Origin: JAWLAT01 sp041395325
Lineage (GTDB): Bacteria; Pseudomonadota; Gammaproteobacteria; Xanthomonadales; SZUA-5
Length of the DNA stretch: 64,000 nt
Assembly (NCBI GenBank): GCA_041395325.1
Contig: JAWLAT010000009.1
Coordinates: 62,001 to 126,000, forward strand
Direction: 5' to 3'
In this document: piece by piece, positions 45,203 through 54,617 of the stretch
Position numbering within the stretch: position 1 is the stretch's first letter
How the letters are laid out: every line of letters begins with the position of its first letter
The notes under the pieces: model-generated
Database searches by the model: none
Told to the model about the DNA's origin: nothing
Seen by the model: the letters and a program-made list of their open reading frames with translations, nothing else
Program-made: the position numbers and the translations under genes

Positions 45203-46335
45203 CCATGACCCAGCGCACATTCCCCCGCATCACCGATGCGGGCCTGGAAGATCTGCGTCGCCGCATCGGCGTGCCGATCCTCGATACCCTCGAACCCTGG
45301 TGCCACGAGGCCACCCGCGACAACATCCGCCACTACGCCCATGGCATCGGCGACGACAATCCACTGTGGTGCGATCCCGCCTACGCCGGCCGCAGCGTGC
45401 ATGGCGGCATCGTGGCCCTGCCCAGCTTCCTGTTTTCCACCAGCCGCATCGTTTCCGGCTATGTCGGTGGGCTGGCCGGGGTGCATGCGATGTGGTCGGG
45501 CTCGGACTGGACCTGGCACCAGCTGGTCCGGCGTGGTGACGAGATCTCCACCGAGGCGCGATTGAAGGATCTGGTCGAGCACCAGACCCGCTTCGCCGGC
45601 CGGGCCATCCAGCAGATCTACAACGTTCGCTTCTACAACCAGTCCGGCGATCTGCTGGCCGACGCCGACAGCTGGTGCTTCCGCACCGAGCGCGACCAGG
45701 CCCGCGAGCGCGGCACCAAATACACCCATGTGCGCGAGCGCGAGCTGCCGCGCTACAGCCGCGAGGACCTGGAAGCGGTCTACGCCCACTACCGACAGGA
45801 ATCTGTCCGCGGCGCCGAGACCCGTTTCTGGGATGATGTGCAGGTCGGCGACGATCTGCCGGTGCTGGTCAAGGGACCGATGACGGTGACGGGATTCATT
45901 GCCTTCGCGCAGGGCTGGGGTGGCTTGTACATCCGGGCCAACAAGCTGGCCTGGCGGCTGGTCGACGCGCACCCGGGTCTGGGCATCGGCAATCGCTTCG
46001 GCATTCCCGACGTGCCCGAGCGGGTGCACTGGGAAGAGGACTTCGCCCACGAGGTCGGTGCGCCCGGTGCCTACGACTACGGCCCCGAGCGGGCCTCCTG
46101 GCTGACCCACCAGTTGACCAACTGGATGGGCGACGACGGCTTCCTGCGCCGGGCCAGCTGCAAGATCCGGCGCCACAATCCCGAGGGCGATGCGCTGTTC
46201 TTCCACGCCAAGGTCACCGGCAAGCGCACCGAGGGGGGCGAGCACCTGATCGACATCGAGCAGGAAGGCCGCAACCAGGACGGTGAGTTGTCGGTGGTCG
46301 GCGAGGCGGTCGTACGGCTGCCGAAGCGCGGCTGA
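45199..46335 (+). CDS. Double-hotdog MaoC-like acyl-CoA hydratase
   Basis: A 378-residue protein with two MaoC-type hotdog folds. The first (about 10-150) carries NIRHYAHGIGDDNPLWCDPAYA, close to the hydratase Asp/His motif. The second (about 195-375) carries GFIAFAQGWGG. The ATG at 45199 overlaps the ligase stop (ATGA). The family hydrates enoyl-CoA esters, and related double-hotdog proteins include mesaconyl-CoA hydratase. The association with CaiB transferases and a CitE-like lyase recalls branched C5-dicarboxylate routes, but this is only suggestive. Confidence 0.8.
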   Translation: MTMTQRTFPRITDAGLEDLRRRIGVPILDTLEPWCHEATRDNIRHYAHGIGDDNPLWCDPAYAGRSVHGGIVALPSFLFSTSRIVSGYVGGLAGVHAMWSGSDWTWHQLVRRGDEISTEARLKDLVEHQTRFAGRAIQQIYNVRFYNQSGDLLADADSWCFRTERDQARERGTKYTHVRERELPRYSREDLEAVYAHYRQESVRGAETRFWDDVQVGDDLPVLVKGPMTVTGFIAFAQGWGGLYIRANKLAWRLVDAHPGLGIGNRFGIPDVPERVHWEEDFAHEVGAPGAYDYGPERASWLTHQLTNWMGDDGFLRRASCKIRRHNPEGDALFFHAKVTGKRTEGGEHLIDIEQEGRNQDGELSVVGEAVVRLPKRG

Positions 46336-46343
46336 GCAAGCCC

Positions 46344-47558
46344 ATGAGCGCGGCGGCTTCATCGAGCGGTGCCCTGGATGGTCTGCTGGTGGTGGATCTG
46401 TCCAGGGTGCTGGCCGGGCCGCTGTGCACGCAGATGCTGGCTGACCACGGCGCCCGGGTGATCAAGGTGGAGCCGCCGGGCGGCGATGAGACCCGCCGAC
46501 TGGGGCCGCCCTTTGATGAGAGCGGCGACGCGGCCTATTACAGCGCCATCAATCGCGGCAAGGAGGCCATCAGCATCGATCTGCGTCTGGCCGAGGGTCG
46601 CGCGGTGCTGGAGCGTTTGCTGGCCCGGGCCGACGTGCTGGTGGAGAACAACCTGCCGGGCACGATGGCGCGCTGGGGACTGGGCGCCGACGAGGTGCTG
46701 GAGCGGCATCCACGCCTGATCTACTGCAGCATCAGTGGCTTCGGTGCCGATGGCCCCAGCGGGGGCCTGCCCGGCTACGACGCCGTGCTGCAGGCCCTGT
46801 GCGGGCTGATGAGTGTCAATGGCCACCCGGCCACCGGCGCGACCCGGGTAGGCATCCCGCTGGTCGATCATCTGGCCGGCTATGTCGCCCTCAGCGCCAT
46901 CCTGCTGGCGCTGCAGGTGCGCGAACGCAGCGGCCGCGGGCAGCATGTCGAGGCGACCCTGTTCGACACCGCGCTGAGCCTGCTGGTGCCGCATGCGGCC
47001 AACTGGTTGCATTCCGGGGCCACGCCGCAGCTGCTGGGCAGTGCGCATCCGAACATCGCGCCCTACGACAAGTTCGCGGTGGCCGATGGCGAAATCTTCC
47101 TCGGCGTGGTCAATGATGGGCAGTTCCGTCGCTTCTGCAGCCAGATCGATCAGCCCGAGCTGGCGCAGGATCCCCGCTTTCTGACCAACCGGCTGCGGCT
47201 GCAGCATCTGCCCGCGTTGCGCGAGGCGATCGAAGCGGCGCTGCGTGACCGTGCCGGTGAGCCGCTGTGCGAAGCCCTGATGCGCCGTGGCGTACCGGCC
47301 GCGGTGGTCAACTCGGTGCCAGCGGCATTGCAGCTGGCGCATGCCCGGCACCGGCAGAGCCGGGTCGAGGCGCCCGGCTATGTCGGCCTGCGCTCACCGA
47401 TGCGCTTGCAGGGCACGCCGGGCCAGCCAGGCGGCGCGCCGCCGCGCTTTGCCCAGGATCGTCAGGCCGTGCTGGACTGGCTCGGCTATGACGAAGCGGA
47501 AGCGGCCGAACTGGCGCGTCTGGGCGCCGTACCGGGGCATCGCGAAGGACTCGACTGA
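46344..47558 (+). CDS. CaiB/BaiF (family III) CoA-transferase, copy 1
   Basis: A 404-residue class III CoA-transferase. N-terminus LLVVDLSRVLAGPLCTQMLADHGARVIKVEPPGGD; catalytic Asp in LPGYDAVLQALCGLMS; GRGQHVEATLFDTAL in the middle. It exchanges CoA between organic acids without ATP. It lies 8 bp after the MaoC hydratase and ends this part of the operon; a 208-bp gap with regulator site 3 follows. Confidence 0.88.
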   Translation: MSAAASSSGALDGLLVVDLSRVLAGPLCTQMLADHGARVIKVEPPGGDETRRLGPPFDESGDAAYYSAINRGKEAISIDLRLAEGRAVLERLLARADVLVENNLPGTMARWGLGADEVLERHPRLIYCSISGFGADGPSGGLPGYDAVLQALCGLMSVNGHPATGATRVGIPLVDHLAGYVALSAILLALQVRERSGRGQHVEATLFDTALSLLVPHAANWLHSGATPQLLGSAHPNIAPYDKFAVADGEIFLGVVNDGQFRRFCSQIDQPELAQDPRFLTNRLRLQHLPALREAIEAALRDRAGEPLCEALMRRGVPAAVVNSVPAALQLAHARHRQSRVEAPGYVGLRSPMRLQGTPGQPGGAPPRFAQDRQAVLDWLGYDEAEAAELARLGAVPGHREGLD

Positions 47559-47618
47559 CCCGTTGGCGAGTGGCTCGTCGAGGCGTTCGGACACCGCAAA
47601 TGGACCGTTGGCGGCCAA

Positions 47619-47656
47619 TGTCGCCCGCTGTTCCCGGACGGTCGCGCACGATCAAG
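47619..47656 (+). promoter_or_regulatory. Tandem 21-bp regulator site 3 (ALDH-to-CoA-transferase operon)
   Basis: Half-sites TGTCGC at 47619 and GGTCGC at 47640, 21 bp apart; the second is followed by N8 and AAG. It points toward the aldehyde dehydrogenase at 47767, ending 110 bp before it. It implies a separate promoter for the operon 47767-55859. Confidence 0.6.
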
Positions 47657-47766
47657 ACAGGCGCACAGCGGCGGCGGACCATGCTCAACATGGACATCAT
47701 CACCCTCGACGTCTGTTCCTGGAGCCGTCTCACCGACGCCCTTCCGACCCATCGCAGGATCCGCTC

Positions 47767-49224
47767 ATGAGCGCCGCCGAACGGATCGAACGCGGCCGCT
47801 TGTACATCGACGGCCAGTGGTGCGCCGGTGAGCGCTGGGAGGCCAATCTCAATCCTTCGGACCTGAGCGACCGCATCGGTGACTATGCCTGGGCCTCGGC
47901 CGAGCATGTCGCCCGGGCGGTGGCGGCGGCGCGGCGCGCCCTGCCGGCCTGGGCGCGCAGCAATCCGCAGGCCCGCTCGGATCTGCTGCTGCGGGTCGCC
48001 GCGCTGCTGCGCGAGCACAGCGAAACGATGGCCGCGACGATTGCCCGCGAAGAGGGCAAGACCCTCAAGGATGCGCGCGGCGAAGTGCTGCGCTCGGCGC
48101 AGATCTTCCAGTACTACGCCGGTGAACCGCTGCGCGCCCGCGGCCAGTTTCTGCCCAGCCTGCGCGATGGTGTCGACATCACGGTGGACCACGAGCCGCT
48201 CGGCGTGGTGGCGCTGATCACGCCATGGAATTTCCCGCTGGTCACACCCGCGTGGAAGATCGGCGCGGCGCTGGCCTATGGCAACACGATGATCTACAAG
48301 CCCTCCGAAGTGACGCCAGGCTGCTCGGTGCTGCTGACCGAGTTGCTGATCGAAGCCGGGGTGCCGGCTGGCGTGTTCAATCTGCTGCTGGGTTCTGGTG
48401 CCGAGCTGGCCGAGGACCTGATTGCCGGCACCGACGGCGTCAGCTTCACCGGGGCGACCTCGATCGGTCGCAGCGTGCTGGAGCGCGCCGCCCGCCACAT
48501 GAAGCGGGTGCAGCTGGAGCTCGGTGGCAAGAGCCCGCTGGTGGTGCTCGATGACGCCGACCTCGATCTGGCCGTCAACGTCGCCTTCGATGGCGTGGTG
48601 CCACAGACTGGCCAGCGCTGCACGGCGTCGAGCCGGCTGATCGTGCAGCGCGGCATCCACGACGCCTTCGTAGAGCGCCTGGTGGCCAGGATGCGGGCGG
48701 TACGGGTCGGCCACGCGCTGGACCCGGACAGCGAGATCGGCCCGGTGGCGACGGCCGCACAGCTGGACAAGGATCTGCGCTACATCGCCCAGGCGCGACT
48801 GGAGGGCGGTGAGCTGGCCTGTGGTGGCGAACGTCTGACGCGCGAACACGAGGGTTACTACCTGTCACCGGCGTTGTTCGTGGGCACCCGCAACGAGATG
48901 ACCCTCAATTGCGAGGAAGTCTTCGGTCCGATCGCCGGCGTGATCGCGGTGGACAGTCTGGAGGAAGCCTGCGCAGCGGCAGTGGATTCCGGCTACGGCC
49001 TGTCGTCGGCGATCTGCACCCGCAACCTGCGCCATGCCGAGGTGTTTCGGCGGGCCTCCACGGCCGGCATGGTCGTGGTCAATGCGCCCACCTCGGGGGC
49101 GGAGTTCCATGTGCCCTTCGCTGGCCGCGCCCTGTCCGGCTATGGCGCGCCCGAGCAGGGCACCGAGTCGGCGCAGTTCTTCACCCAGGTCAAGACCACC
49201 TACGTCAACCACGGCGTCCAATGA
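47767..49224 (+). CDS. NAD(P)-dependent aldehyde dehydrogenase, second copy
   Basis: A 485-residue ALDH. The ATG at 47767 was chosen where similarity starts (RLYIDGQWCAGERW); the longer frame upstream spans the regulator site and is rejected. Motifs: ITPWNFPLVTP, SFTGATSIGR, catalytic Glu in ELGGKSPLVV and Cys in TGQRCTASSR. It resembles 2-oxoglutarate-semialdehyde/vanillin-type enzymes. First gene of a run of eight plus-strand genes. Confidence 0.9.
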   Translation: MSAAERIERGRLYIDGQWCAGERWEANLNPSDLSDRIGDYAWASAEHVARAVAAARRALPAWARSNPQARSDLLLRVAALLREHSETMAATIAREEGKTLKDARGEVLRSAQIFQYYAGEPLRARGQFLPSLRDGVDITVDHEPLGVVALITPWNFPLVTPAWKIGAALAYGNTMIYKPSEVTPGCSVLLTELLIEAGVPAGVFNLLLGSGAELAEDLIAGTDGVSFTGATSIGRSVLERAARHMKRVQLELGGKSPLVVLDDADLDLAVNVAFDGVVPQTGQRCTASSRLIVQRGIHDAFVERLVARMRAVRVGHALDPDSEIGPVATAAQLDKDLRYIAQARLEGGELACGGERLTREHEGYYLSPALFVGTRNEMTLNCEEVFGPIAGVIAVDSLEEACAAAVDSGYGLSSAICTRNLRHAEVFRRASTAGMVVVNAPTSGAEFHVPFAGRALSGYGAPEQGTESAQFFTQVKTTYVNHGVQ

Positions 49225-49291
49225 ATAGACAGAATCCCCCAACCCCAGTGGCCCGGTCAGCGACTCGCCGACCACACCTGAGCCCATCGCC

Positions 49292-50452
49292 ATGCTGAGC
49301 GCCGAGCAGCAGCAGCTGCGCGAAGCGATGCTGCGCCAGTGCAGTGAATTCAGCGACGAGTACTGGAGCGAACACGATCGCAGCGGCGAGTTTCCGGAGG
49401 ACTTCTACCGCGCCATCGCCGACGCCGGTTGGCTCGGCATCGCCATGCCCAGCGAGGTCGGTGGGTCCGGTCTGGGCATCACCGAAGCAGCCGTGATGAT
49501 GCAGGCCATCGCCGAATCCGGCGCTGGCATGAGCGGCGCATCGGCCATTCACATCAACATCTTCGGCCTCAATCCGGTCGTGGTCTTTGGCACCGAAGCG
49601 CAGAAACAGCGCATGTTGCCGCCGCTGCTCAGCGGCGCCGAGAAGGCCTGCTTCGCCGTGACCGAGGCCAATGCCGGCCACAACACCGCGCAGATCAGCA
49701 CCCGGGCCGAGCGCCAGCCCGACGGCAGCTACCGGATCAGCGGCGACAAGATCTGGACCTCGACCGCGCAGGTGGCCGACAAGGTGCTGATCCTGGCCCG
49801 CACCGCGCCCATCGAAGCGAGCAAACGCAAGCTCGACGGCCTGTCGCTGTTCTACACCGAGCTGGACCGCAGCCGCATCGAAGTTCGCCTGATCCACAAG
49901 ATGGGCCGGCACGCGGTGGATTCCAACATGCTGTTCATCGAGGATCTGGCGGTGCCCGCCGAGGACCTGATCGGTGAGGCGGGCAAGGGTTTCGAGTATC
50001 TGCTGCACGGCCTCAACCCCGAGCGCATTCTGATCGCGGCCGAGGCCGTCGGCCTGGGACGGGCCGCCATCGAGCGGGCCGCCCGCTACGCCCGCGAGCG
50101 CGTGGTGTTCGGTCGTCCGATTGGCCAGAATCAGGGCATCGCCCATCCGCTGGCGCAGGCCTGGGCGGAGCTGGAGGCGGCCAATCTGATGGTGCTGGAG
50201 GCGGCGCGACGCTACGACGCCGGCGAATCCTGCGGGATCCAGGCCAATGCGGCCAAGCTGCTGGCCAGCGAAGCGGCCTTCCGTGCCTGCGAGCGGGCGG
50301 TACTGACGCTCGGCGGCATGGGCTATGCGCAGGAGTACCACGTCGAACGTTTGCTGCGGGAATCGCTGATTCCGCGTCTGGCACCGATCGGCAACCAGAT
50401 GATCCTGAACTTCCTGGCCGAGAAGGCTCTGGATCTGCCGAAATCCTATTGA
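49292..50452 (+). CDS. Acyl-CoA dehydrogenase (IVD-type catalytic base)
   Basis: A 386-residue flavoprotein. Substrate/FAD motifs CFAVTEANAGHNT and KIWTSTAQ. The usual C-terminal EGT is absent (LAPIGNQM, then LGGMGYAQEYHVERLLRE upstream), but LNPERILIAAEAVGL places a Glu where isovaleryl-CoA dehydrogenase has its base, so activity is expected. It probably catalyses alpha,beta-desaturation of a short or branched acyl-CoA. It lies 67 bp after the ALDH and 10 bp before the lyase. Confidence 0.88.
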   Translation: MLSAEQQQLREAMLRQCSEFSDEYWSEHDRSGEFPEDFYRAIADAGWLGIAMPSEVGGSGLGITEAAVMMQAIAESGAGMSGASAIHINIFGLNPVVVFGTEAQKQRMLPPLLSGAEKACFAVTEANAGHNTAQISTRAERQPDGSYRISGDKIWTSTAQVADKVLILARTAPIEASKRKLDGLSLFYTELDRSRIEVRLIHKMGRHAVDSNMLFIEDLAVPAEDLIGEAGKGFEYLLHGLNPERILIAAEAVGLGRAAIERAARYARERVVFGRPIGQNQGIAHPLAQAWAELEAANLMVLEAARRYDAGESCGIQANAAKLLASEAAFRACERAVLTLGGMGYAQEYHVERLLRESLIPRLAPIGNQMILNFLAEKALDLPKSY

Positions 50453-50462
50453 GACCCGACCG

Positions 50463-51284
50463 ATGCTGATGCGCAGCCTGCTCTACGCGCCCGCCAACCG
50501 CCCTGATCTGTTCGGCAAGTTCGGGCGCTGGCCGGCCGATCTGTATGCGCTAGATCTGGAAGATGGCACACCCGCCGATCAGCGTCCGGCTGCCCGTGAC
50601 ACGCTGGCCGCGAGCGTGGCACTGGCGCGTGGCGATCGCAGCTGCCGCATCTTCGTGCGCATCAATCCGGTCGGCACGTCCGACTTCGGCCCCGACCTGG
50701 ACGCGGCATTGGACTGCGGCGCCGACGGCATCATCCTGGCCAAGACCGATTGCGCCGAGGATCTGGCGCAGATCCCGACCCGGCTGCCGTTGATCGCCGG
50801 CATCGAATCGATCGCCGGGGTGATCAATGCCCGTCAGATCGCCCGCGCCAGCGGTGTGGTGGCGATCTTCTTCGGTGCCGAGGACTACTGCGCCGAGATG
50901 GGTGGTCGGCGCACCGCGGCGGGGCTGGAAGTGCTGTATGCGCGCTCGGAGGTGGTGTTGGCAGCGAAAGCGGCCCGGATCACCGCCATCGATCAGGTGG
51001 TTGTGGATTTCCGCGATGACGAGCGCTTTCTCGCCGACGCGGCGCAGGCTCGCGATCTGGGCTATGGCGGCAAGATGTGCATTCACCCGCAGCAGGTCGC
51101 CCTGGCCCATCAGGCCTTCTCGCCCACCGCGGCCGAGCGCGTGCAGGCGCAGGCGCTGGTCGAGGCCTACGAGGCGGCCCAGGCGCGCGGCCAGGCGACC
51201 ATCGACTTTCACGGCCGGATGGTCGACGGCCCGCTGTACAAGAGCGCCCTGGCTGTGCTCGCCGCGGCCAGCGAGTCCGACTGA
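50463..51284 (+). CDS. CoA-ester lyase, CitE/HpcH-HpaI family
   Basis: A 273-residue TIM-barrel lyase. Motifs: RSLLYAPANRPD at the N-terminus, DLEDGTPADQR, RINPVGT, IESIAGV, FGAEDYCAEMG (Mg ligands Glu/Asp), and GGKMCIHPQQV. Members cleave citryl-, malyl-, citramalyl- or beta-methylmalyl-CoA. In this island it is the best candidate for a carbon-carbon cleavage yielding acetyl- or propionyl-CoA plus an oxoacid. Its stop directly abuts the next ATG. Confidence 0.87.
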   Translation: MLMRSLLYAPANRPDLFGKFGRWPADLYALDLEDGTPADQRPAARDTLAASVALARGDRSCRIFVRINPVGTSDFGPDLDAALDCGADGIILAKTDCAEDLAQIPTRLPLIAGIESIAGVINARQIARASGVVAIFFGAEDYCAEMGGRRTAAGLEVLYARSEVVLAAKAARITAIDQVVVDFRDDERFLADAAQARDLGYGGKMCIHPQQVALAHQAFSPTAAERVQAQALVEAYEAAQARGQATIDFHGRMVDGPLYKSALAVLAAASESD

Positions 51285-52556
51285 ATGCGCGTCACCAGTG
51301 CCGCCGAGCTGGACCTGCAGGGCATCGTTCGTCCCGGCGACCATGTGGTCTGGGGCCAGGCCACCGGCGAGCCGCAAACGCTGACCGAGCGACTGGTTGC
51401 CCAGCGATCCCGCCTGGGGCCGCTGTCGGTCTTCGTCGGTGCCACCTTCTCCGACACGCTGCAGGTCGATCGAGTCGACGGGCTGAGTCTGAGCGGCTAT
51501 GGCGCGATTGGCACGCTGGCACCTTTGGCCCGATCCGGCCAGTTGCAGATCGTGCCCTGCCATGTGGGTCAGATTGCCCGCTACATCCAGGACGGCCGCA
51601 TCGGCTGTGATGTGGCCTTCGTGCAGGTCAGCCCGCCGGGCCCGGATGGCCGCTGCAGCTACGGCGTCATTCACGACTACACACCGGCGGCGGTAGCGGC
51701 CGCCCGCACCGTGGTGGCGGAGTTCAACGAGCAGGTGCCGTGGACCCATGGCAGCGCCTCGCTGGGACCGGAGCAGATCGACCTGGCGGTGCACAGTTCG
51801 CGCCCGGTGCTGAGCGTCCCACCCGCGCCGATCGGCGAGCTGGAACGTGCCATTGCCGGCTATGCCGGCCGCTACATCGACGACGGCAGCATTCTGCAGA
51901 TTGGCATCGGAGCGATCCCGGATGCGATCCTGCAATCCATCCGCGACCGCCGCGACCTCGGCCTGCATTCGGGCATGGTCGGTGACGCGCTGGTCGATCT
52001 GATCGAGTGCGGTGCGCTGACCAATGCGCGCAAGCCGCTGGACCGCGGCGTCTCGATCAGCGGTGCGCTGATCGGCAGCCAGCGCCTGTATGAACACGTC
52101 CACCACAATCCGGCCATCGGCATGCGCGAGTCGGCCTACACCCATGGAGACGCGGTGCTGGCGCGATTGCCCGGCCTGGTGTCGATCAACTCGGCGGTGG
52201 AAGTCGATCTGACCGGCCAGGTCAATGCCGAACAGGCCGGCAGTCACTACCTGGGCGGCACCGGCGGCCAGGTGGATTTCGTCCGCGCCGGCCATCGCAG
52301 TCCGGGCGGCTGTTCGATCATCGCCTTCGCGGCCACCGCACGCCACGGCAGTGTCAGCCGCATCTGCGCACAGCTGTCCGGGCCGGTCACCACGGCGCGC
52401 AGCGAGGTTGATGTGGTGATCACCGAGTACGGCGCCGCCGAGCTGCGCGCCCAGCCCCTGCGCGAGCGCGCTCGCCGGCTGATCGCCATCGCCCATCCCG
52501 ATTTCCGCGAAGGCCTCGAGCGCGAGGCCCACACGCTGTTCCAGCGAGGCTACTGA
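51285..52556 (+). CDS. Acetyl-CoA hydrolase/transferase (Cat1) family protein lacking the usual catalytic Glu
   Basis: A 423-residue class I CoA-transferase homologue. GIGAIPDAIL and the C-terminal VVITEYGAAELRAQPL are well conserved. In 4-hydroxybutyrate CoA-transferase the nucleophilic Glu lies in HTEM; the matching segment here is LGLHSGMVGD, with Gly in its place. I believe a subfamily shares this HSGM form, so it may use another mechanism (hydrolase or thiolytic cleavage) or another residue. It sits between a CitE-like lyase and a crotonase. Confidence 0.8.
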   Translation: MRVTSAAELDLQGIVRPGDHVVWGQATGEPQTLTERLVAQRSRLGPLSVFVGATFSDTLQVDRVDGLSLSGYGAIGTLAPLARSGQLQIVPCHVGQIARYIQDGRIGCDVAFVQVSPPGPDGRCSYGVIHDYTPAAVAAARTVVAEFNEQVPWTHGSASLGPEQIDLAVHSSRPVLSVPPAPIGELERAIAGYAGRYIDDGSILQIGIGAIPDAILQSIRDRRDLGLHSGMVGDALVDLIECGALTNARKPLDRGVSISGALIGSQRLYEHVHHNPAIGMRESAYTHGDAVLARLPGLVSINSAVEVDLTGQVNAEQAGSHYLGGTGGQVDFVRAGHRSPGGCSIIAFAATARHGSVSRICAQLSGPVTTARSEVDVVITEYGAAELRAQPLRERARRLIAIAHPDFREGLEREAHTLFQRGY

Positions 52557-52557
52557 G

Positions 52558-53322
52558 ATGTCCGAGGCAGTCAGCTACCAGGCCGAGAACGGCATCGCCC
52601 TGATCACCATCGAGCGGCCCGACCAGCGCAATGCGATCAACCAGGCGGTGCGCGAAGGTCTGTTCGACGCCTTTGCGCGGGTCGAGCAGAGCGCCGAGAT
52701 CCGGGTGGCGATCCTGACCGGCAGCGGCGAGCGGGCCTTCTGTGCCGGCGCCGATCTGAAGGAGATGGCGGCGCAGGGTCTGTCGGTGCTGCCGCCGGGT
52801 TTCTTCCCGGTGCTGGGTGACAACGTTGTGATGAGCAAGCCGGTGATCGCGGCGGTCAACGGCGATGCCTTCGCCGGCGGCTGGATGCTGGCGCAGATGT
52901 GCGATCTGTGCGTGGCCAGCCGCAGCGCCCGCTTCGGCATCACCGAGGGCCGGGTCGGCCGCGGCTTCCCCTGGGCGGCGCCACTGATCCACATGATTCC
53001 GCAGCGGATCATGGCCGAGCTGTTGATGACGGCACGGCCGATCAGCGCCCAGCGCGCCTATGAGGTCGGCTTCGTCAATCGGCTGGCCGAACCGGATCAG
53101 TTGCTGGCGACCGCGCGGCAACTGGCCGAGGAGATCATCGAGTGCGCGCCGCTGACGGTGGCTGCGGCCAAGCAGCTGATCGCACTGAGTACGGACATGG
53201 GTCGGTCGGCTGCGCTGCAAGCAGCCGGAATCGCCTTCGAACGGGTCTATCGCAGCGCCGACGCCCAGGAAGGGCCGCGCGCCTTCAGCGAGAAACGCAA
53301 ACCACGGTGGCAGAACGCATGA
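52558..53322 (+). CDS. Enoyl-CoA hydratase/isomerase (crotonase) family protein
   Basis: A 254-residue crotonase. The oxyanion-hole motif is AFCAGADLKEMA. The position of the first hydratase Glu (GGGCELA in rat) is GGWMLAQ, so Glu is Met; the second is kept in FGITEGRVG. One Glu suggests isomerase, hydrolase or atypical hydratase chemistry. It starts 1 bp after the upstream stop and ends 31 bp before the MFS gene. Confidence 0.85.
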   Translation: MSEAVSYQAENGIALITIERPDQRNAINQAVREGLFDAFARVEQSAEIRVAILTGSGERAFCAGADLKEMAAQGLSVLPPGFFPVLGDNVVMSKPVIAAVNGDAFAGGWMLAQMCDLCVASRSARFGITEGRVGRGFPWAAPLIHMIPQRIMAELLMTARPISAQRAYEVGFVNRLAEPDQLLATARQLAEEIIECAPLTVAAAKQLIALSTDMGRSAALQAAGIAFERVYRSADAQEGPRAFSEKRKPRWQNA

Positions 53323-53353
53323 GTGCCACCACATCGCCAGGGGAGTGCAGTCG

Positions 53354-54580
53354 ATGATGTCGGGCAAGGCATGGGCCGAGTGGAAGCGCTTTGGTTACCT
53401 GCCACTGGTGGCGGCCATCGGCTACGCCACCTCGATCATTCAGGTGTTCTCGCTGGGCCCCTTCTTCGCGCCGATTCAGGCCGAGTTCGACTGGTCGCGA
53501 GCGCAGGTCTCGCTGGGCGTCAGCATTGCCTCGTTCATCAGCTCCGCCTGCTGCATTCCGGTCGGCATGGCGGTCGACCGCTACGGTCCGCGACCGATCG
53601 CGCTGACCGGCGTGCTGCTGATCACCGCGGCCTACGCGCTGCTGGGCACGGCCACCGGCACGATGTGGAACTGGGTGCTGCTGTGGGTGATCGTCGCCAT
53701 CGGCACGCTCGGCGTACAGACCACGGTCTGGACCAGCGCGGTGGCCAGTCGCTTCGAAGCCTCGCGCGGGCTGGCGCTGGCGATCACCCTTTCGGGCGCG
53801 TCGGCGGCCGCGGCAGTGTTTCCGTTGATCGCCTCGGCGCTGATCGAGCGCTACGGCTGGCGGATGGCCTTCTTCAGCTTCGGCGGCTTCTGGGCGGCGC
53901 TGGTCTTCCCGATCGTGCTGCTCGGCTTTCGCGGGGCGCGCGATGGTCGACGTGGCGAAGACGCGCCGGTGTTGCACGGCATCAGCTTCGCCGAGGGGCT
54001 GCGCATGCCGGCGCTGTACAAGCTGCTGCTGGCCAGCTGCCTGATCACCTTCACCGTGCTGGGCATGCTGGTGCATTACGTGCCGATCCTCACCGATGCC
54101 GGTACCGAGCCGGTGGCCGCTGCCGCCATCGCTGCGCTGATCGGCGTGTTCTCGGTCATCGGCCGCATCGCCACCGGCTTTCTGCTCGATCATCTACCTG
54201 GCCATCTGCTGGGCGCGGCCGCCTGCATTTTCCCGGTGATTGCCAGCGTGGCGCTGCTGTTCGGTGGATCCGATCCCACCAGTCAGTCGATCGCGGCGGC
54301 CTGCATTGGCCTGACCCTGGGTTCGGAGGTCGATGTGGTGGCCTATCTGGCTTCGCGCCACTTTGGTCTGCGCAGCTTCGGTGCGCTCTACGGCGCACTG
54401 GTGATGGCGCTGGGCATGGGCACGGCCTTCGGGCCGCTGGCCGCCGGCGCCGTTTTCGACAGTTTCGGCAGCTATCGGGAGTTCCTGATTGGTGGCGCCG
54501 TGCTGATGTCGATTGCCTCGATCTCGATGCTCAGCCTGGGTCGACCGCCGCTACAGACACACACGGGGGGCGGTCACTGA
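53354..54580 (+). CDS. MFS transporter (OFA/monocarboxylate-like)
   Basis: A 408-residue inner-membrane carrier with about 12 hydrophobic helices. The start is placed at ATG 53354, 8 bp after GGGAG; GTG at 53345 or ATG at 53357 are alternatives. Major-facilitator signature between helices 2 and 3: GMAVDRYGPRPI; a charged mid-loop follows helix 6 (RGARDGRRGED). OFA-family carriers take up mono- and dicarboxylates, so this is probably the inner-membrane uptake step of the island, complementing the TonB receptor. Confidence 0.87.
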   Translation: MMSGKAWAEWKRFGYLPLVAAIGYATSIIQVFSLGPFFAPIQAEFDWSRAQVSLGVSIASFISSACCIPVGMAVDRYGPRPIALTGVLLITAAYALLGTATGTMWNWVLLWVIVAIGTLGVQTTVWTSAVASRFEASRGLALAITLSGASAAAAVFPLIASALIERYGWRMAFFSFGGFWAALVFPIVLLGFRGARDGRRGEDAPVLHGISFAEGLRMPALYKLLLASCLITFTVLGMLVHYVPILTDAGTEPVAAAAIAALIGVFSVIGRIATGFLLDHLPGHLLGAAACIFPVIASVALLFGGSDPTSQSIAAACIGLTLGSEVDVVAYLASRHFGLRSFGALYGALVMALGMGTAFGPLAAGAVFDSFGSYREFLIGGAVLMSIASISMLSLGRPPLQTHTGGGH

Positions 54581-54617
54581 TGCGTCCAGCCAAGGCGATA
54601 GCCCAACAGTCCCGACG

